In this document: in pieces, positions 19,852 to 26,723 of the stretch | Layout: each line of letters opens with the position of its first letter | How positions within the stretch are numbered: the stretch's first letter is position 1 | NCBI RefSeq assembly: GCF_021129195.1 | Contig: NZ_JAJOHW010000045.1 | Coordinates: 62,001-126,000, forward strand | Source of the DNA: Chromobacterium aquaticum | Lineage (GTDB): Bacteria; Pseudomonadota; Gammaproteobacteria; Burkholderiales; Chromobacteriaceae | Direction: 5' to 3' | DNA length: 64,000 bases | Translations under genes and position numbers: made by a program | The notes under the pieces: model-generated | What the model saw: only the letters and a program-made list of their open reading frames with translations | What the model was told of the DNA's origin: nothing | Databases searched by the model: none

Positions 19852-20628
19852 TCAAGCGCCGCGCACGGCGGCGTGCAGCAGTTCCAGCCAGGACGGGGCG
19901 TTCAAGTGGAAGCTGCTCAGCAGCTTCAGATCAAAGCCGCGGAAGAAGGCGCTGAGCGCGAACAGCGCCACGATGGCCGCCATCATCAGCTTGGTCACCT
20001 TGTTCCAGCCGCCCTCGTCCACGCCCTTGCCGATCAGAATGCCCAGCACCAGGCCCGGCACCGCATTGCCCATGATCAGTTGGGCCAGGCCGCCGAACAC
20101 CGTGCCCCACAGACCGGAACGCCGGCCGGCCTCAATCGCCGCCAGCCAGAAAATCACCGGCATCACGGTGTTGACCAAGAGATTGGCCGCGGGCACCAAG
20201 ACCTTGACCGCGGTGATTTGCAGCGAAGCCGGCACCGCCGAAGCGGTGGTGTTCAGGAAGGCCACCAGCAGCATGCCTATCACCCCGCACACCAGCGCCA
20301 TCTTGCGCGGGTTGTGCAGGGTCTCCGCCACATTGCGGTTGCGCGCCAGCAACGCAGCGGCGCCCCAATGCGGAATCACGCGATGGTCGATGTCCTGGGT
20401 GAAAGCGCCGGCGGCCACCGACGAGGCCCAGGCGTTGAAGAAGAAGCCCAGGCCGAAGGAAAAATGCGAGGCTGGATCGCCCTCGCAGGAATTGAGCTCG
20501 CCCAGGGTGCGGAACGCGCCCATGCCCTGGGAAGTCGGCGCGTGGAACATGCGGGCCGCGCCGGCGCCCACCGCGACGCCGACCAGGCCGCCTATCAACA
20601 GCGACTTGAGAAGAATGATCAGAAGCAT
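19852..20628 (-). CDS. DUF4311 family membrane protein
   Basis: This 258-residue polytopic membrane protein has about six helices, including an N-terminal LLIILLKSLLIGGLVGVAVG and the segment VPAANLLVNTVMPVIFWLA. A conserved-looking loop follows the first helix (MFHAPTSQGMGAFRTLGEL, then CEGDPASH). The family (DUF4311) has no assigned function. In this operon it is flanked by DUF4310 and DUF4312, and the three plus SFCGS look like components of one transporter (inference). GAGGAGGAAGCC precedes its ATG. Confidence 0.8.
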   Translation of the reverse strand: MLLIILLKSLLIGGLVGVAVGAGAARMFHAPTSQGMGAFRTLGELNSCEGDPASHFSFGLGFFFNAWASSVAAGAFTQDIDHRVIPHWGAAALLARNRNVAETLHNPRKMALVCGVIGMLLVAFLNTTASAVPASLQITAVKVLVPAANLLVNTVMPVIFWLAAIEAGRRSGLWGTVFGGLAQLIMGNAVPGLVLGILIGKGVDEGGWNKVTKLMMAAIVALFALSAFFRGFDLKLLSSFHLNAPSWLELLHAAVRGA

Positions 20629-20663
20629 GGCTTCCTCCTCGGTATGAAACGACAGCCGATGCG

Positions 20664-20966
20664 CTAAACCTGGCGCACCGAGAACGGCACGGCCTCGATA
20701 TCCAGCGCGGTCACGCTGACCTCCACCTCCAGCGTGACGGCGTAGCTGAGCCTGTCCCGCGGCAGGAAAAAGAATAGAAAGCGCTCGCGGCGGCGGACTT
20801 CCTCCGCCGCGACCACGGTCACGCGCATGGGCTCGATGCGCAGCAGTACCTGCTTAGCGGTCGCCATCACCGCGCGCTGCACGCCGGACAAGGCGTCGGC
20901 GCAAGCCTGCGCCTTGCTGTCGCCGCGGCCGCTGACCGTCACGCTGGATTCGAAACGCCTTTGCAT
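20664..20966 (-). CDS. DUF4312 family protein
   Basis: This 100-residue cytoplasmic protein has the DUF4312 features FESSVTVSGRGDSKAQA, an ALSGVQRAVM helix and a PRDRLSYAVTLEVEVSVTAL strand region. The function is unknown. It lies 3 bases from the SFCGS gene and 35 bases before DUF4311, so it is co-translated with the membrane proteins and may be their soluble partner. Confidence 0.8.
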   Translation of the reverse strand: MQRRFESSVTVSGRGDSKAQACADALSGVQRAVMATAKQVLLRIEPMRVTVVAAEEVRRRERFLFFFLPRDRLSYAVTLEVEVSVTALDIEAVPFSVRQV

Positions 20967-20969
20967 CGC

Positions 20970-21332
20970 TCAGCCGCCGTATTTCTTCTGATAGGCCGCC
21001 ACCAGCCGCTGCCCCAGCTCTTCCTTGTCCATGAAGCCGAAACCGAGCACGGTGTAGCCCTCCTCGATCGCGGTCACGCCCTCTTCCACCGAGCGCATGC
21101 CGTACTTGGCCTTGTAGCCGTACTTGGTCTGCGCGGTGATGGCGCCAGCGCCGCCGCTGCCGCAGAAGGAAATGCCCAGCTGCGCGCCCTCCGCCTGCAT
21201 CACGTCGCCCAGCTTCATGTCCGCGGCCATGCCGGCGATCACCACCGCGCGCGCGCCGGCGGCCTCCGCGCCCGCGCCCACTTTCTGTCCCTTGCCCAGG
21301 CGGTCGCCAATCACTACGGTTATCTGCGTCAT
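20970..21332 (-). CDS. Glycine-rich SFCGS family protein
   Basis: This 120-residue protein carries the name-giving motif in GISFCGSGGAGA (Cys57), followed by TQTKYGYKAKYGMRSVEEGVTAIEEGYTVLGFGFMD-type sequence. The first strand and turn (ITVVIGDRLGKGQ) resemble a nucleotide- or phosphate-binding alpha/beta domain. A cysteine in a glycine-rich loop recalls the phosphocysteine loop of PTS EIIB domains, but the likeness is weak and only a hypothesis. It is always cytoplasmic by composition. Confidence 0.8.
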   Translation of the reverse strand: MTQITVVIGDRLGKGQKVGAGAEAAGARAVVIAGMAADMKLGDVMQAEGAQLGISFCGSGGAGAITAQTKYGYKAKYGMRSVEEGVTAIEEGYTVLGFGFMDKEELGQRLVAAYQKKYGG

Positions 21333-21369
21333 CGCGTTCTCCTCTTTCTCTCTCTCTACACAGCAGGCT

Positions 21370-21702
21370 TCAGGCCTTGCTCTTGGCCATTTCGAAATGA
21401 ATGGACAGCAAGAGCGCCTCTTCTTCCGGCAGATTGCCGAACAGGGCCACCACCGCGGCGGACAAGCGCCGCGTGGTGTCGGAAATCTCGTCGAACAGGC
21501 TCTTGTCGAAATCCGGCAGCCCCTCGCCGGTCAGCGAGCGGCGCGCCATCGCCAGCACGTGCGAATCCAGCTTCTGTTGCTGAACCTCGGTCAGAAACTT
21601 GCCGGCCGCGTCCAGCAAGGCGGGAATCCGGGCCAGCACCTGGTCCGCCAGCAGGCGGATCGCGGCCGGGGTCGCGGCGGCCGGGCTAACTTGATCGTTC
21701 AT
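21370..21702 (-). CDS. Small stand-alone PRD domain protein
   Basis: This 110-residue protein consists of a single PTS regulation domain. Both PRD histidine positions are present: His48 in LDSHVLAMARR and His102 in LLLSIHFEMAK. There is no DNA- or RNA-binding part. It heads the operon and resembles the role of YhfY in the E. coli yhf operon. It may relay a phosphorylation state to the large PRD regulator at the other end, or titrate it; this is inference. The ATG lies 38 bases upstream of the SFCGS gene start region. Confidence 0.78.
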   Translation of the reverse strand: MNDQVSPAAATPAAIRLLADQVLARIPALLDAAGKFLTEVQQQKLDSHVLAMARRSLTGEGLPDFDKSLFDEISDTTRRLSAAVVALFGNLPEEEALLLSIHFEMAKSKA

Positions 21703-21777
21703 GAAGATTTCCTTTGCAAAACGGTTGGCGATGTCCGGAAACTGTAATCAAGGAACACGCAACTGTGGACCGGCGGA

Positions 21778-21799
21778 TTTTCCGCTTCGAAACGGAAAA
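21778..21799. promoter_or_regulatory. Dyad in the divergent promoter region
   Basis: TTTTCCG (21778-21784) and CGGAAAA (21793-21799) form an exact 7-base inverted repeat around CTTCGAAA. It lies between the PRD-operon start (21702, minus) and rstA (21913, plus), so it could be an operator for either. No sigma-54 type promoter was found here. Confidence 0.3.
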
Positions 21800-21912
21800 C
21801 GCCTGCGCGCGGCGCGCCGGCCAGACCTTCCTGACCCTGCTTGCAGTTGAAGCGCGCGGCGGCTCGGGCGATACTTCGCGGATTGACTCTGAAACTGGAT
21901 GGATGCCAAGGC

Positions 21913-22629
21913 ATGACTCACCGCATCGTGTTTGTAGAAGACGACGCCGACCTGGCCGAATTGATCAGCGATTTTTTGTCCCGCCATGAAATGGAAGTGG
22001 TGGTGGAGGCGCGCGGCGATGCCGCGCTGGACACCATCGCCCGCGAAGCGCCGGACCTGGTGCTGCTGGACATCATGCTGCCCGGCAAGGACGGTCTGTC
22101 CATCTGCCGCGAGCTCCGTCCCAAATTCGACGGCCCCATCATCATGCTGACCTCGCTGGACAGCGATATGAACCAGATCCTGGGCCTGGAACTGGGCGCC
22201 AACGACTACATCCTGAAAACCACGCCGCCATCAGTGCTGGTGGCGCGACTGCGCGCCCAGTTGCGCAATCTGCGCCCGACCACCGCTACCGAGGCGCCAG
22301 CCGCCAAATCCGGCACCCGCAAAGCGGTGTTCGGCCAACTGACGATAGACCCGATCAGCCGCGACGTGACGCTGGCCAATGAGAAGATTCCGCTGTCCAC
22401 CTCGGACTTCGATCTGCTGTGGCTGCTGGCCAGCCACGCCGGCGAAACCCTGAACCGCGACATCCTGCTCAAGGAAATGCGCGGCGTCAGCTATGATGGG
22501 CTGGACCGCAGCATAGACGTGGCGATTTCGCGACTGCGCAAGAAACTGGGCGACAACCCCAGCGAACCGTTCCGCATCAAGACCGTGCGCAACCGCGGTT
22601 ATCTGTTCTCCCTGTCCGGCTGGGAGTAA
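21913..22629 (+). CDS. rstA: Response regulator RstA (OmpR family)
   Basis: This 238-residue protein has an N-terminal receiver domain (acidic pair Asp10/Asp11, phospho-acceptor Asp53 in LLDIMLPGKDG, Lys102) and a C-terminal winged helix (SRLRKKLGDNPSEPFRIKTVRNRGYLF). The segment LTSLDSDMNQIL followed by DYILKTTPPSVLLAR-like sequence is characteristic of RstA rather than of other OmpR-type regulators. The ATG at 21913 begins the conserved strand HRIVFVEDDADL. Its kinase gene follows after 6 bases, and candidate target genes lie directly downstream. Confidence 0.93.
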   Translation: MTHRIVFVEDDADLAELISDFLSRHEMEVVVEARGDAALDTIAREAPDLVLLDIMLPGKDGLSICRELRPKFDGPIIMLTSLDSDMNQILGLELGANDYILKTTPPSVLVARLRAQLRNLRPTTATEAPAAKSGTRKAVFGQLTIDPISRDVTLANEKIPLSTSDFDLLWLLASHAGETLNRDILLKEMRGVSYDGLDRSIDVAISRLRKKLGDNPSEPFRIKTVRNRGYLFSLSGWE

Positions 22630-22635
22630 GCGCGC

Positions 22636-23907
22636 ATGCGCCGATTGTTCATCCAGTTCTACCTGCTGTTGATGACCTGTTTCCTGGTGGCGGTGGTCTT
22701 GGTGGGCGCGGTCTACAAACAGGCGGTGGACGACGTGGGCGAACGCTATCTGTCCGACCTGCTGCGCACCACGCTATCGCTGATCGAGGCCGATCTGCGC
22801 GGCGTGCCGGAAGACCGCTGGAGCGAAACGCTGGCCAACTCCGACCACGGCTTCACCTTCCGCGTCAAAGTGGAGAAGATGAGCAGCTATCTGCTGGACG
22901 ACGAATCCAAGCAGGCGCTGGACCGCGGCGAGATCGTGATGCTGGAAGACAAATACGTGTTCCTGCAAAAACTGGAGGACAGCAACTATCTCTTGGTGGC
23001 CGGCCCGCTGCGCTATCTGTTCTTCCTGCACCAGCTCAAGTGGTTCGACTACGCGCTGCTGGGCTTCATCGGCCTGTCGCTGGCGATACCGGTATTCCTG
23101 TGGATGCGTCCGCACTGGCGCGACCTGGTGGCGCTGGAACAAACCGCCGGCAAACTGGCCAACGGCAATCTGTCCGCCCGCGTCGACCTGCCGCCGCGCT
23201 CCGGCGTCAGCCAGTTGGGCGTCGCCTTCAACCACATGGCCGACAATATCGCCGCGCTGATCAATAGCAAGAAAACGCTGACCAATGCCGTGGCCCATGA
23301 GCTGCGCACGCCGCTGGCGCGGCTGCGCTACCGGATGGCGCTGCTGGAGGGCGACGACAGCAGCCCGGAACGGCTGGCGATAGAACGCGATCTGTCCGCC
23401 ATCGACAAACTGGTGGAAGAACTGCTGCTGCACGCGCGGCTGGACCGCCCGGAGGCGCCGTTGCAACTGAGCAGCTTCGACGCCATTCCCTGGGCCAAGG
23501 ACCGCATCGCCGGACAAGCGGCGCTGGCGCAGGATCTGCAATGGCTGGAACCGGCCGGCGCCAGCCTGGCCATCACCGCCGACGAACATCTGCTGACCCG
23601 GGTGCTGGACAACTTCCTGTCCAATGCCCGCCGCCACGCCAAGCAGCTGGTGCAAACCAGCATCATCGTCGAGCAGCGCCACTGCATCATCATGGTGGAC
23701 GACGACGGCCCCGGCATTCCCGAGCAGGACCGCGGCCGGGTGTTCGACGCCTTTGTGCGGCTGGACGAAAGCCGCGGCCGCAAGACCGGCGGCCATGGAC
23801 TGGGCCTGGCCATCGTCGCCGGCATCGCCCGCGCCCACCGCGGCGAAGTCAAAGTGGAAAGCTCGCCGCTGGGCGGCGCTCGCTTCCTGTTCCGCTGGCC
23901 GATCTGA
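22636..23907 (+). CDS. rstB: Sensor histidine kinase RstB
   Basis: This 423-residue inner-membrane sensor has transmembrane helices at about 7-27 and 137-157 that enclose a periplasmic sensor domain of about 110 residues. A HAMP linker leads to the dimerisation helix with His221 in NAVAHELRTPLARLR and a HATPase domain (N box NFLSNARRHA, DDDGPGIPEQD, GGHGLGLAIV). It phosphorylates RstA. The size and order match RstB of enterobacteria, which responds to acid and Mg2+/PhoP signals there. The signal here is not shown by the sequence. Confidence 0.92.
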   Translation: MRRLFIQFYLLLMTCFLVAVVLVGAVYKQAVDDVGERYLSDLLRTTLSLIEADLRGVPEDRWSETLANSDHGFTFRVKVEKMSSYLLDDESKQALDRGEIVMLEDKYVFLQKLEDSNYLLVAGPLRYLFFLHQLKWFDYALLGFIGLSLAIPVFLWMRPHWRDLVALEQTAGKLANGNLSARVDLPPRSGVSQLGVAFNHMADNIAALINSKKTLTNAVAHELRTPLARLRYRMALLEGDDSSPERLAIERDLSAIDKLVEELLLHARLDRPEAPLQLSSFDAIPWAKDRIAGQAALAQDLQWLEPAGASLAITADEHLLTRVLDNFLSNARRHAKQLVQTSIIVEQRHCIIMVDDDGPGIPEQDRGRVFDAFVRLDESRGRKTGGHGLGLAIVAGIARAHRGEVKVESSPLGGARFLFRWPI

Positions 23908-23928
23908 AACCCGTCATCACCGCTCATG

Positions 23929-23952
23929 TACATTCCGTAACATTGGGATACA
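23929..23952 (+). promoter_or_regulatory. Candidate RstA boxes upstream of asr
   Basis: TACATtCcGTAACA at 23929-23942 matches 10 of 12 fixed positions of the enterobacterial RstA box TACATNTNGTTACA. An overlapping second match (9 of 12) lies at 23939-23952. Both sit between rstB and the acid-shock gene, about 105-125 bases before its ATG, where an activator site would be expected. Confidence 0.6.
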
Positions 23953-24054
23953 CAGAGAGCATAGACTCAGCCCCTTGTCATGGTTAGCATTTCGGCCTGA
24001 AAAGGACTATGTGTCCACTTTCATACCAATCCAAGAAACTTAGGAGTTTCATAA

Positions 24055-24945
24055 ATGAAAAAGCTGGCTCTGCTTGCTCTGACCGCTGCTTTCAGCCTGG
24101 TGTCCGTTAACGGCTTCGCCGCTGAAAAAGCTGCTGCTTCCGCCCCGGTTGCTATCCACAAGGCTAAAAAAGCCGAGAAAAAAGTAGCTAAGAAAGAAGC
24201 TTCCGCTCAAAAAGCTCAAGCCGCCAAGGCCGACGCTTCCGCTCCGAAAGCTAAAAAAGCCAAGAAGCACGTAGCCAAGAAAGAAGCTTCCGCTGCTCAG
24301 AAAGCTCAAGCCGCCAAGGCCGACGCTTCCGCTCCGAAAGCTAAAAAAGCCAAGAAGCACGTAGCCAAGAAAGAAGCTTCCGCCGCTCAGAAAGCTCAAG
24401 CCGCTAAAGCCGACGCTTCCGCTCCGAAAGCTAAAAAAGCCAAGAAGCACGCTGCCAAGAAAGAAGCTTCCGCTGCTCAAAAAGCCCAAGCCGCTAAAGC
24501 CGACGCTTCCGCTCCGGCCAAAAAAGCCGCTAAAAAGCACAAAAAGCACGTAGCTAAGAAAGAAGCTTCCGCTGCTCAGAAAGCTCAAGCCGCTAAAGCC
24601 GATGCTTCCGCTCCGGCCAAAAAAGCCGCTAAAAAGCACAAAAAGCACGCTGCTAAGAAAGAAGCTTCCGCTGCTCAGAAAGCCCAGGCCGCTAAAGCCG
24701 ACGCTTCCGCTCCGGCCAAAAAAGCCGCTAAAAAGCACAAAAAGCACGTAGCTAAGAAAGAAGCTTCCGCTGCTCAGAAAGCTCAAGCCGCTAAGAAAGA
24801 AGCTTCCGCTCCGGCCAAGAAAGCCGAGAAGAAAGATTCCAAAAAAGCTGCTCAGAAAGCCCAAGCCGCTAAAAAAGAAGCTTCCGCTCCGGCCAAGAAA
24901 GCCGACAAGAAAGCTTCCAAGAAAGCTGCTTCCGCTGCCAAGTAA
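24055..24945 (+). CDS. asr: Asr-like acid shock protein, repeat-expanded
   Basis: This 296-residue Ala/Lys-rich protein has a clear Sec signal peptide (MKKLALLALTAAFSLVSVNGFA, cut near residue 22), so it is periplasmic. The body consists of 29-33-residue repeats built on KKEASAAQKAQAAKADASAP followed by a Lys/His cluster. The AQKAQAAKK motif is the hallmark of enterobacterial Asr, which is about 100 residues long with far fewer repeats. Asr is intrinsically disordered, very basic, and RstA-dependent in E. coli. GGAG lies upstream of the ATG. Codon use is AAA/GCT/TCC-rich, unlike neighbouring genes, which fits high expression. A histone-H1-like nucleoid protein is excluded by the signal peptide. 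Confidence 0.88.
   Translation: MKKLALLALTAAFSLVSVNGFAAEKAAASAPVAIHKAKKAEKKVAKKEASAQKAQAAKADASAPKAKKAKKHVAKKEASAAQKAQAAKADASAPKAKKAKKHVAKKEASAAQKAQAAKADASAPKAKKAKKHAAKKEASAAQKAQAAKADASAPAKKAAKKHKKHVAKKEASAAQKAQAAKADASAPAKKAAKKHKKHAAKKEASAAQKAQAAKADASAPAKKAAKKHKKHVAKKEASAAQKAQAAKKEASAPAKKAEKKDSKKAAQKAQAAKKEASAPAKKADKKASKKAASAAK
24190..24924 (+). repeat. Tandem coding repeats in asr
   Basis: The region holds six full in-frame repeat units of about 87-99 bases and two shortened ones. Units 1-3 end in PKAKKAKKHVA or HAA; units 4-6 carry an extra lysine-histidine insert, PAKKAAKKHKKHVA/HAA. Near-identical DNA between units suggests recent unit duplication and a region prone to length change by slippage or recombination. 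Confidence 0.9.
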
Positions 24946-24990
24946 TCAGGCGGCGAGCATTGCCGGCACCGCTGGCAATCGCACATAATT

Positions 24991-25018
24991 CGGGGCGCTT
25001 CGGCGCCCCGTTTTCATT
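24991..25018 (+). terminator. Rho-independent terminator after asr
   Basis: Stem CGGGGCGC (24991-24998) and GCGCCCCG (25003-25010), loop TTCG, then TTTTCATTT. It lies only 24 bases before the protease start codon, so the protease may depend on read-through or on a promoter hidden in this short gap. Confidence 0.82.
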
Positions 25019-25034
25019 TGCAAGGCCATTCCCG

Positions 25035-25841
25035 ATGAAACTCCCGCTGCTTGTCCTCAGTTTGCTGCTTGCCCTGCCGACCTCCGCCGCGCCCAAGATT
25101 TCCGCGGAACACAAGATACTGTTCTTCGGTCAGGACGACCGCGTCCGTACCCGCCCCAACCATCAGCCCTGGCTCGCTGTCGGCCAACTGCAAACCCGCT
25201 CGCGCACCATCTGCACCGGCGCGCTGGTGGCGCCCGATGTGGTGCTGACCGCCGGCCACTGCTTCATCGACGAAAAAGGCCGCTTCGACCCCGCGGTCAG
25301 CTTCACCGTCGGCCTATGGGGCGATGAATACACCGCGCGCAGCAAGGTGCTGGAAGTGCAAGTGGACAAGGCCTTCCTGAAAGGACTGGACCGCCGCGCC
25401 GACGGCCTCTACATCCCGCCGCGCATCGCGCCGCGCGATTTCGCCTTCGTGCGCCTGGCCACGCCGCTGGGCGACACCCAGGGCGTGCTGCCGGTGTTCA
25501 GCGGCAACGCCAAACAGCTGAGCCAATTGCTGGACCAGCAAAGCTGGACGCTGACCCAGGGCGGCTACCCGGTGGATGATCAGACCCATCTGCTGGTGCA
25601 CCAGGGCTGCAAGGCCACCAAGCTGCGCCCGGACGGCCGCCTGACCCACCGCTGCGATACGCTGGAGGGCAATAGCGGCTCGCCGGTGTTCGTGATGGGG
25701 CCGGGCCAGCCGGTGATCGTCGCGGTGCAAAGCTCGGCGCCCACCGCCGCGCGTCGCAACAAGGAAGACAATATGAGCGTCAGCGCGCCGATATTCTACG
25801 AGGCGCTGCAGCAGTTCATCCGCAAGCGCGCGCAGAAATGA
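25035..25841 (+). CDS. ydgD: YdgD-type periplasmic trypsin-like serine protease
   Basis: This 268-residue chymotrypsin-fold protein has a signal peptide (MKLPLLVLSLLLALPTSAA). The triad is His75 in LTAGHC, Asp135 in APRDFAFVRL and Ser214 in GNSGSPV. The start of the mature part (FFGQDDRV, then QPWLAVGQL) is typical of E. coli YdgD, whose gene lies next to asr. The function of YdgD is not well defined; cleavage of periplasmic Asr is conceivable. The open frame begins at 24960, but only the ATG at 25035 gives a signal peptide. Confidence 0.88.
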   Translation: MKLPLLVLSLLLALPTSAAPKISAEHKILFFGQDDRVRTRPNHQPWLAVGQLQTRSRTICTGALVAPDVVLTAGHCFIDEKGRFDPAVSFTVGLWGDEYTARSKVLEVQVDKAFLKGLDRRADGLYIPPRIAPRDFAFVRLATPLGDTQGVLPVFSGNAKQLSQLLDQQSWTLTQGGYPVDDQTHLLVHQGCKATKLRPDGRLTHRCDTLEGNSGSPVFVMGPGQPVIVAVQSSAPTAARRNKEDNMSVSAPIFYEALQQFIRKRAQK

Positions 25842-25869
25842 AAAAAGCCCCGGCAACGGGGCTTTTTTC
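25841..25869. terminator. Bidirectional rho-independent terminator
   Basis: AAAAAAGCCCCG (25841-25852) pairs with CGGGGCTTTTTT (25857-25868), loop GCAA. It is flanked by the stop of the protease gene (+) and the stop of rph (-) and serves both. Confidence 0.88.
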
Positions 25870-25887
25870 TATTCAGGGCTTGCGCCC

Positions 25888-26607
25888 TCACTCCGCCAGC
25901 GCCTGGCGTTGCAACGCCACCAGTTCGCCGATGCCGGCGCGCGCCAGGCTCAACATCGCCTGCAGTTCCTGATCATCGAACGGCTCGCCCTCGGCGGTGC
26001 CCTGCACTTCAACGAAGCGGCCGTCGCCAGTCATCACCACATTCATATCGGTATCGCAGTTGGAGTCTTCGGCGTAATCCAGGTCCAGGACCGGCGTGCC
26101 TTGGTACAGGCCCACCGAAATCGCCGCCACATGGTCGCGCAGCGGGTTTTCGCTCAGCTTGCCCTCGCGCAGCAGCAGGCCGATCGCGTCGGCCAGTGCC
26201 ACATAGGCGCCGGTGATGCTGGCGGTGCGGGTGCCGCCATCGGCCTGGATCACATCGCAGTCGATCTGGACCTGGCGCTCGCCCAGCTTCTCCAGATCCA
26301 CCACCGCGCGCAGCGAGCGGCCGATCAGGCGCTGGATTTCCTGGGTGCGGCCGGACTGCTTGCCGGCCGACGATTCGCGGCGCATGCGCGAGCCGGTGGA
26401 GCGCGGCAGCATGCCGTACTCGGCGGTGACCCAGCCGCGGCCCTTGCCCTTAAGGAAGCCCGGCACGCTATCGTCCACGCTGGCGGTGCAAATCACCTTG
26501 GTGTCGCCAAACTCGATCAGCACCGAGCCTTCGGCATGCTTGAGGTAGTTGCGGCTGATCCGCACCGTGCGCAAGGCGTCGGCCGGACGTTGGGAAGGTC
26601 GCGTCAT
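25888..26607 (-). CDS. rph: Ribonuclease PH
   Basis: This 239-residue phosphorolytic 3'-5' exoribonuclease trims tRNA 3' ends. Family blocks are [35 protein letters not shown] near the N terminus, [19 protein letters not shown], and [22 protein letters not shown] in the middle. [22 protein letters not shown] holds phosphate-binding arginines. The frame can start at a TTG (26619), but ATG 26607 matches the normal length of about 238 residues. Nothing here suggests the inactivating frameshift known from some laboratory E. coli strains. Confidence 0.95.
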   Translation of the reverse strand: MTRPSQRPADALRTVRISRNYLKHAEGSVLIEFGDTKVICTASVDDSVPGFLKGKGRGWVTAEYGMLPRSTGSRMRRESSAGKQSGRTQEIQRLIGRSLRAVVDLEKLGERQVQIDCDVIQADGGTRTASITGAYVALADAIGLLLREGKLSENPLRDHVAAISVGLYQGTPVLDLDYAEDSNCDTDMNVVMTGDGRFVEVQGTAEGEPFDDQELQAMLSLARAGIGELVALQRQALAE

Positions 26608-26670
26608 ATCGTCGTCCAAAATGGTGAATGCCGACGATTATAGCAGCCGCCATCCCCGCTTATGGCGCCA

Positions 26671-26705
26671 AGAACCTGTTTACGATTCACCGCGCGTCGG
26701 CAGGA
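26671..26705. repeat. Truncated copy of the dispersed palindrome
   Basis: AGAACcTGTTTACG (26671-26684) matches 13 of 14 bases of the left end of the repeat at 441-454. GCGCGTCGG (26692-26700) equals the reverse complement of bases 553-561 in that copy. It looks like one terminal part of the element, left between rph and the phosphatase gene. Confidence 0.5.
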
Positions 26706-26723
26706 CAGCCCTTGAACGATGGC

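Noticed and set aside
21703-21912. Sigma-54 promoter for the Dga-like operon
   Set aside because: No GG-N10-GC element with acceptable flanks was found on the minus strand; the regulator is of the PRD type, not a sigma-54 activator.
24049-24864. Minus-strand frame rich in Gly/Ser/Phe opposite asr
   Set aside because: It is the antisense reading of the asr repeats; the plus-strand protein has a signal peptide and Asr motif.
24190-24924. Regular repeats that could suggest a CRISPR array
   Set aside because: The units are in-frame coding repeats with no variable spacers.
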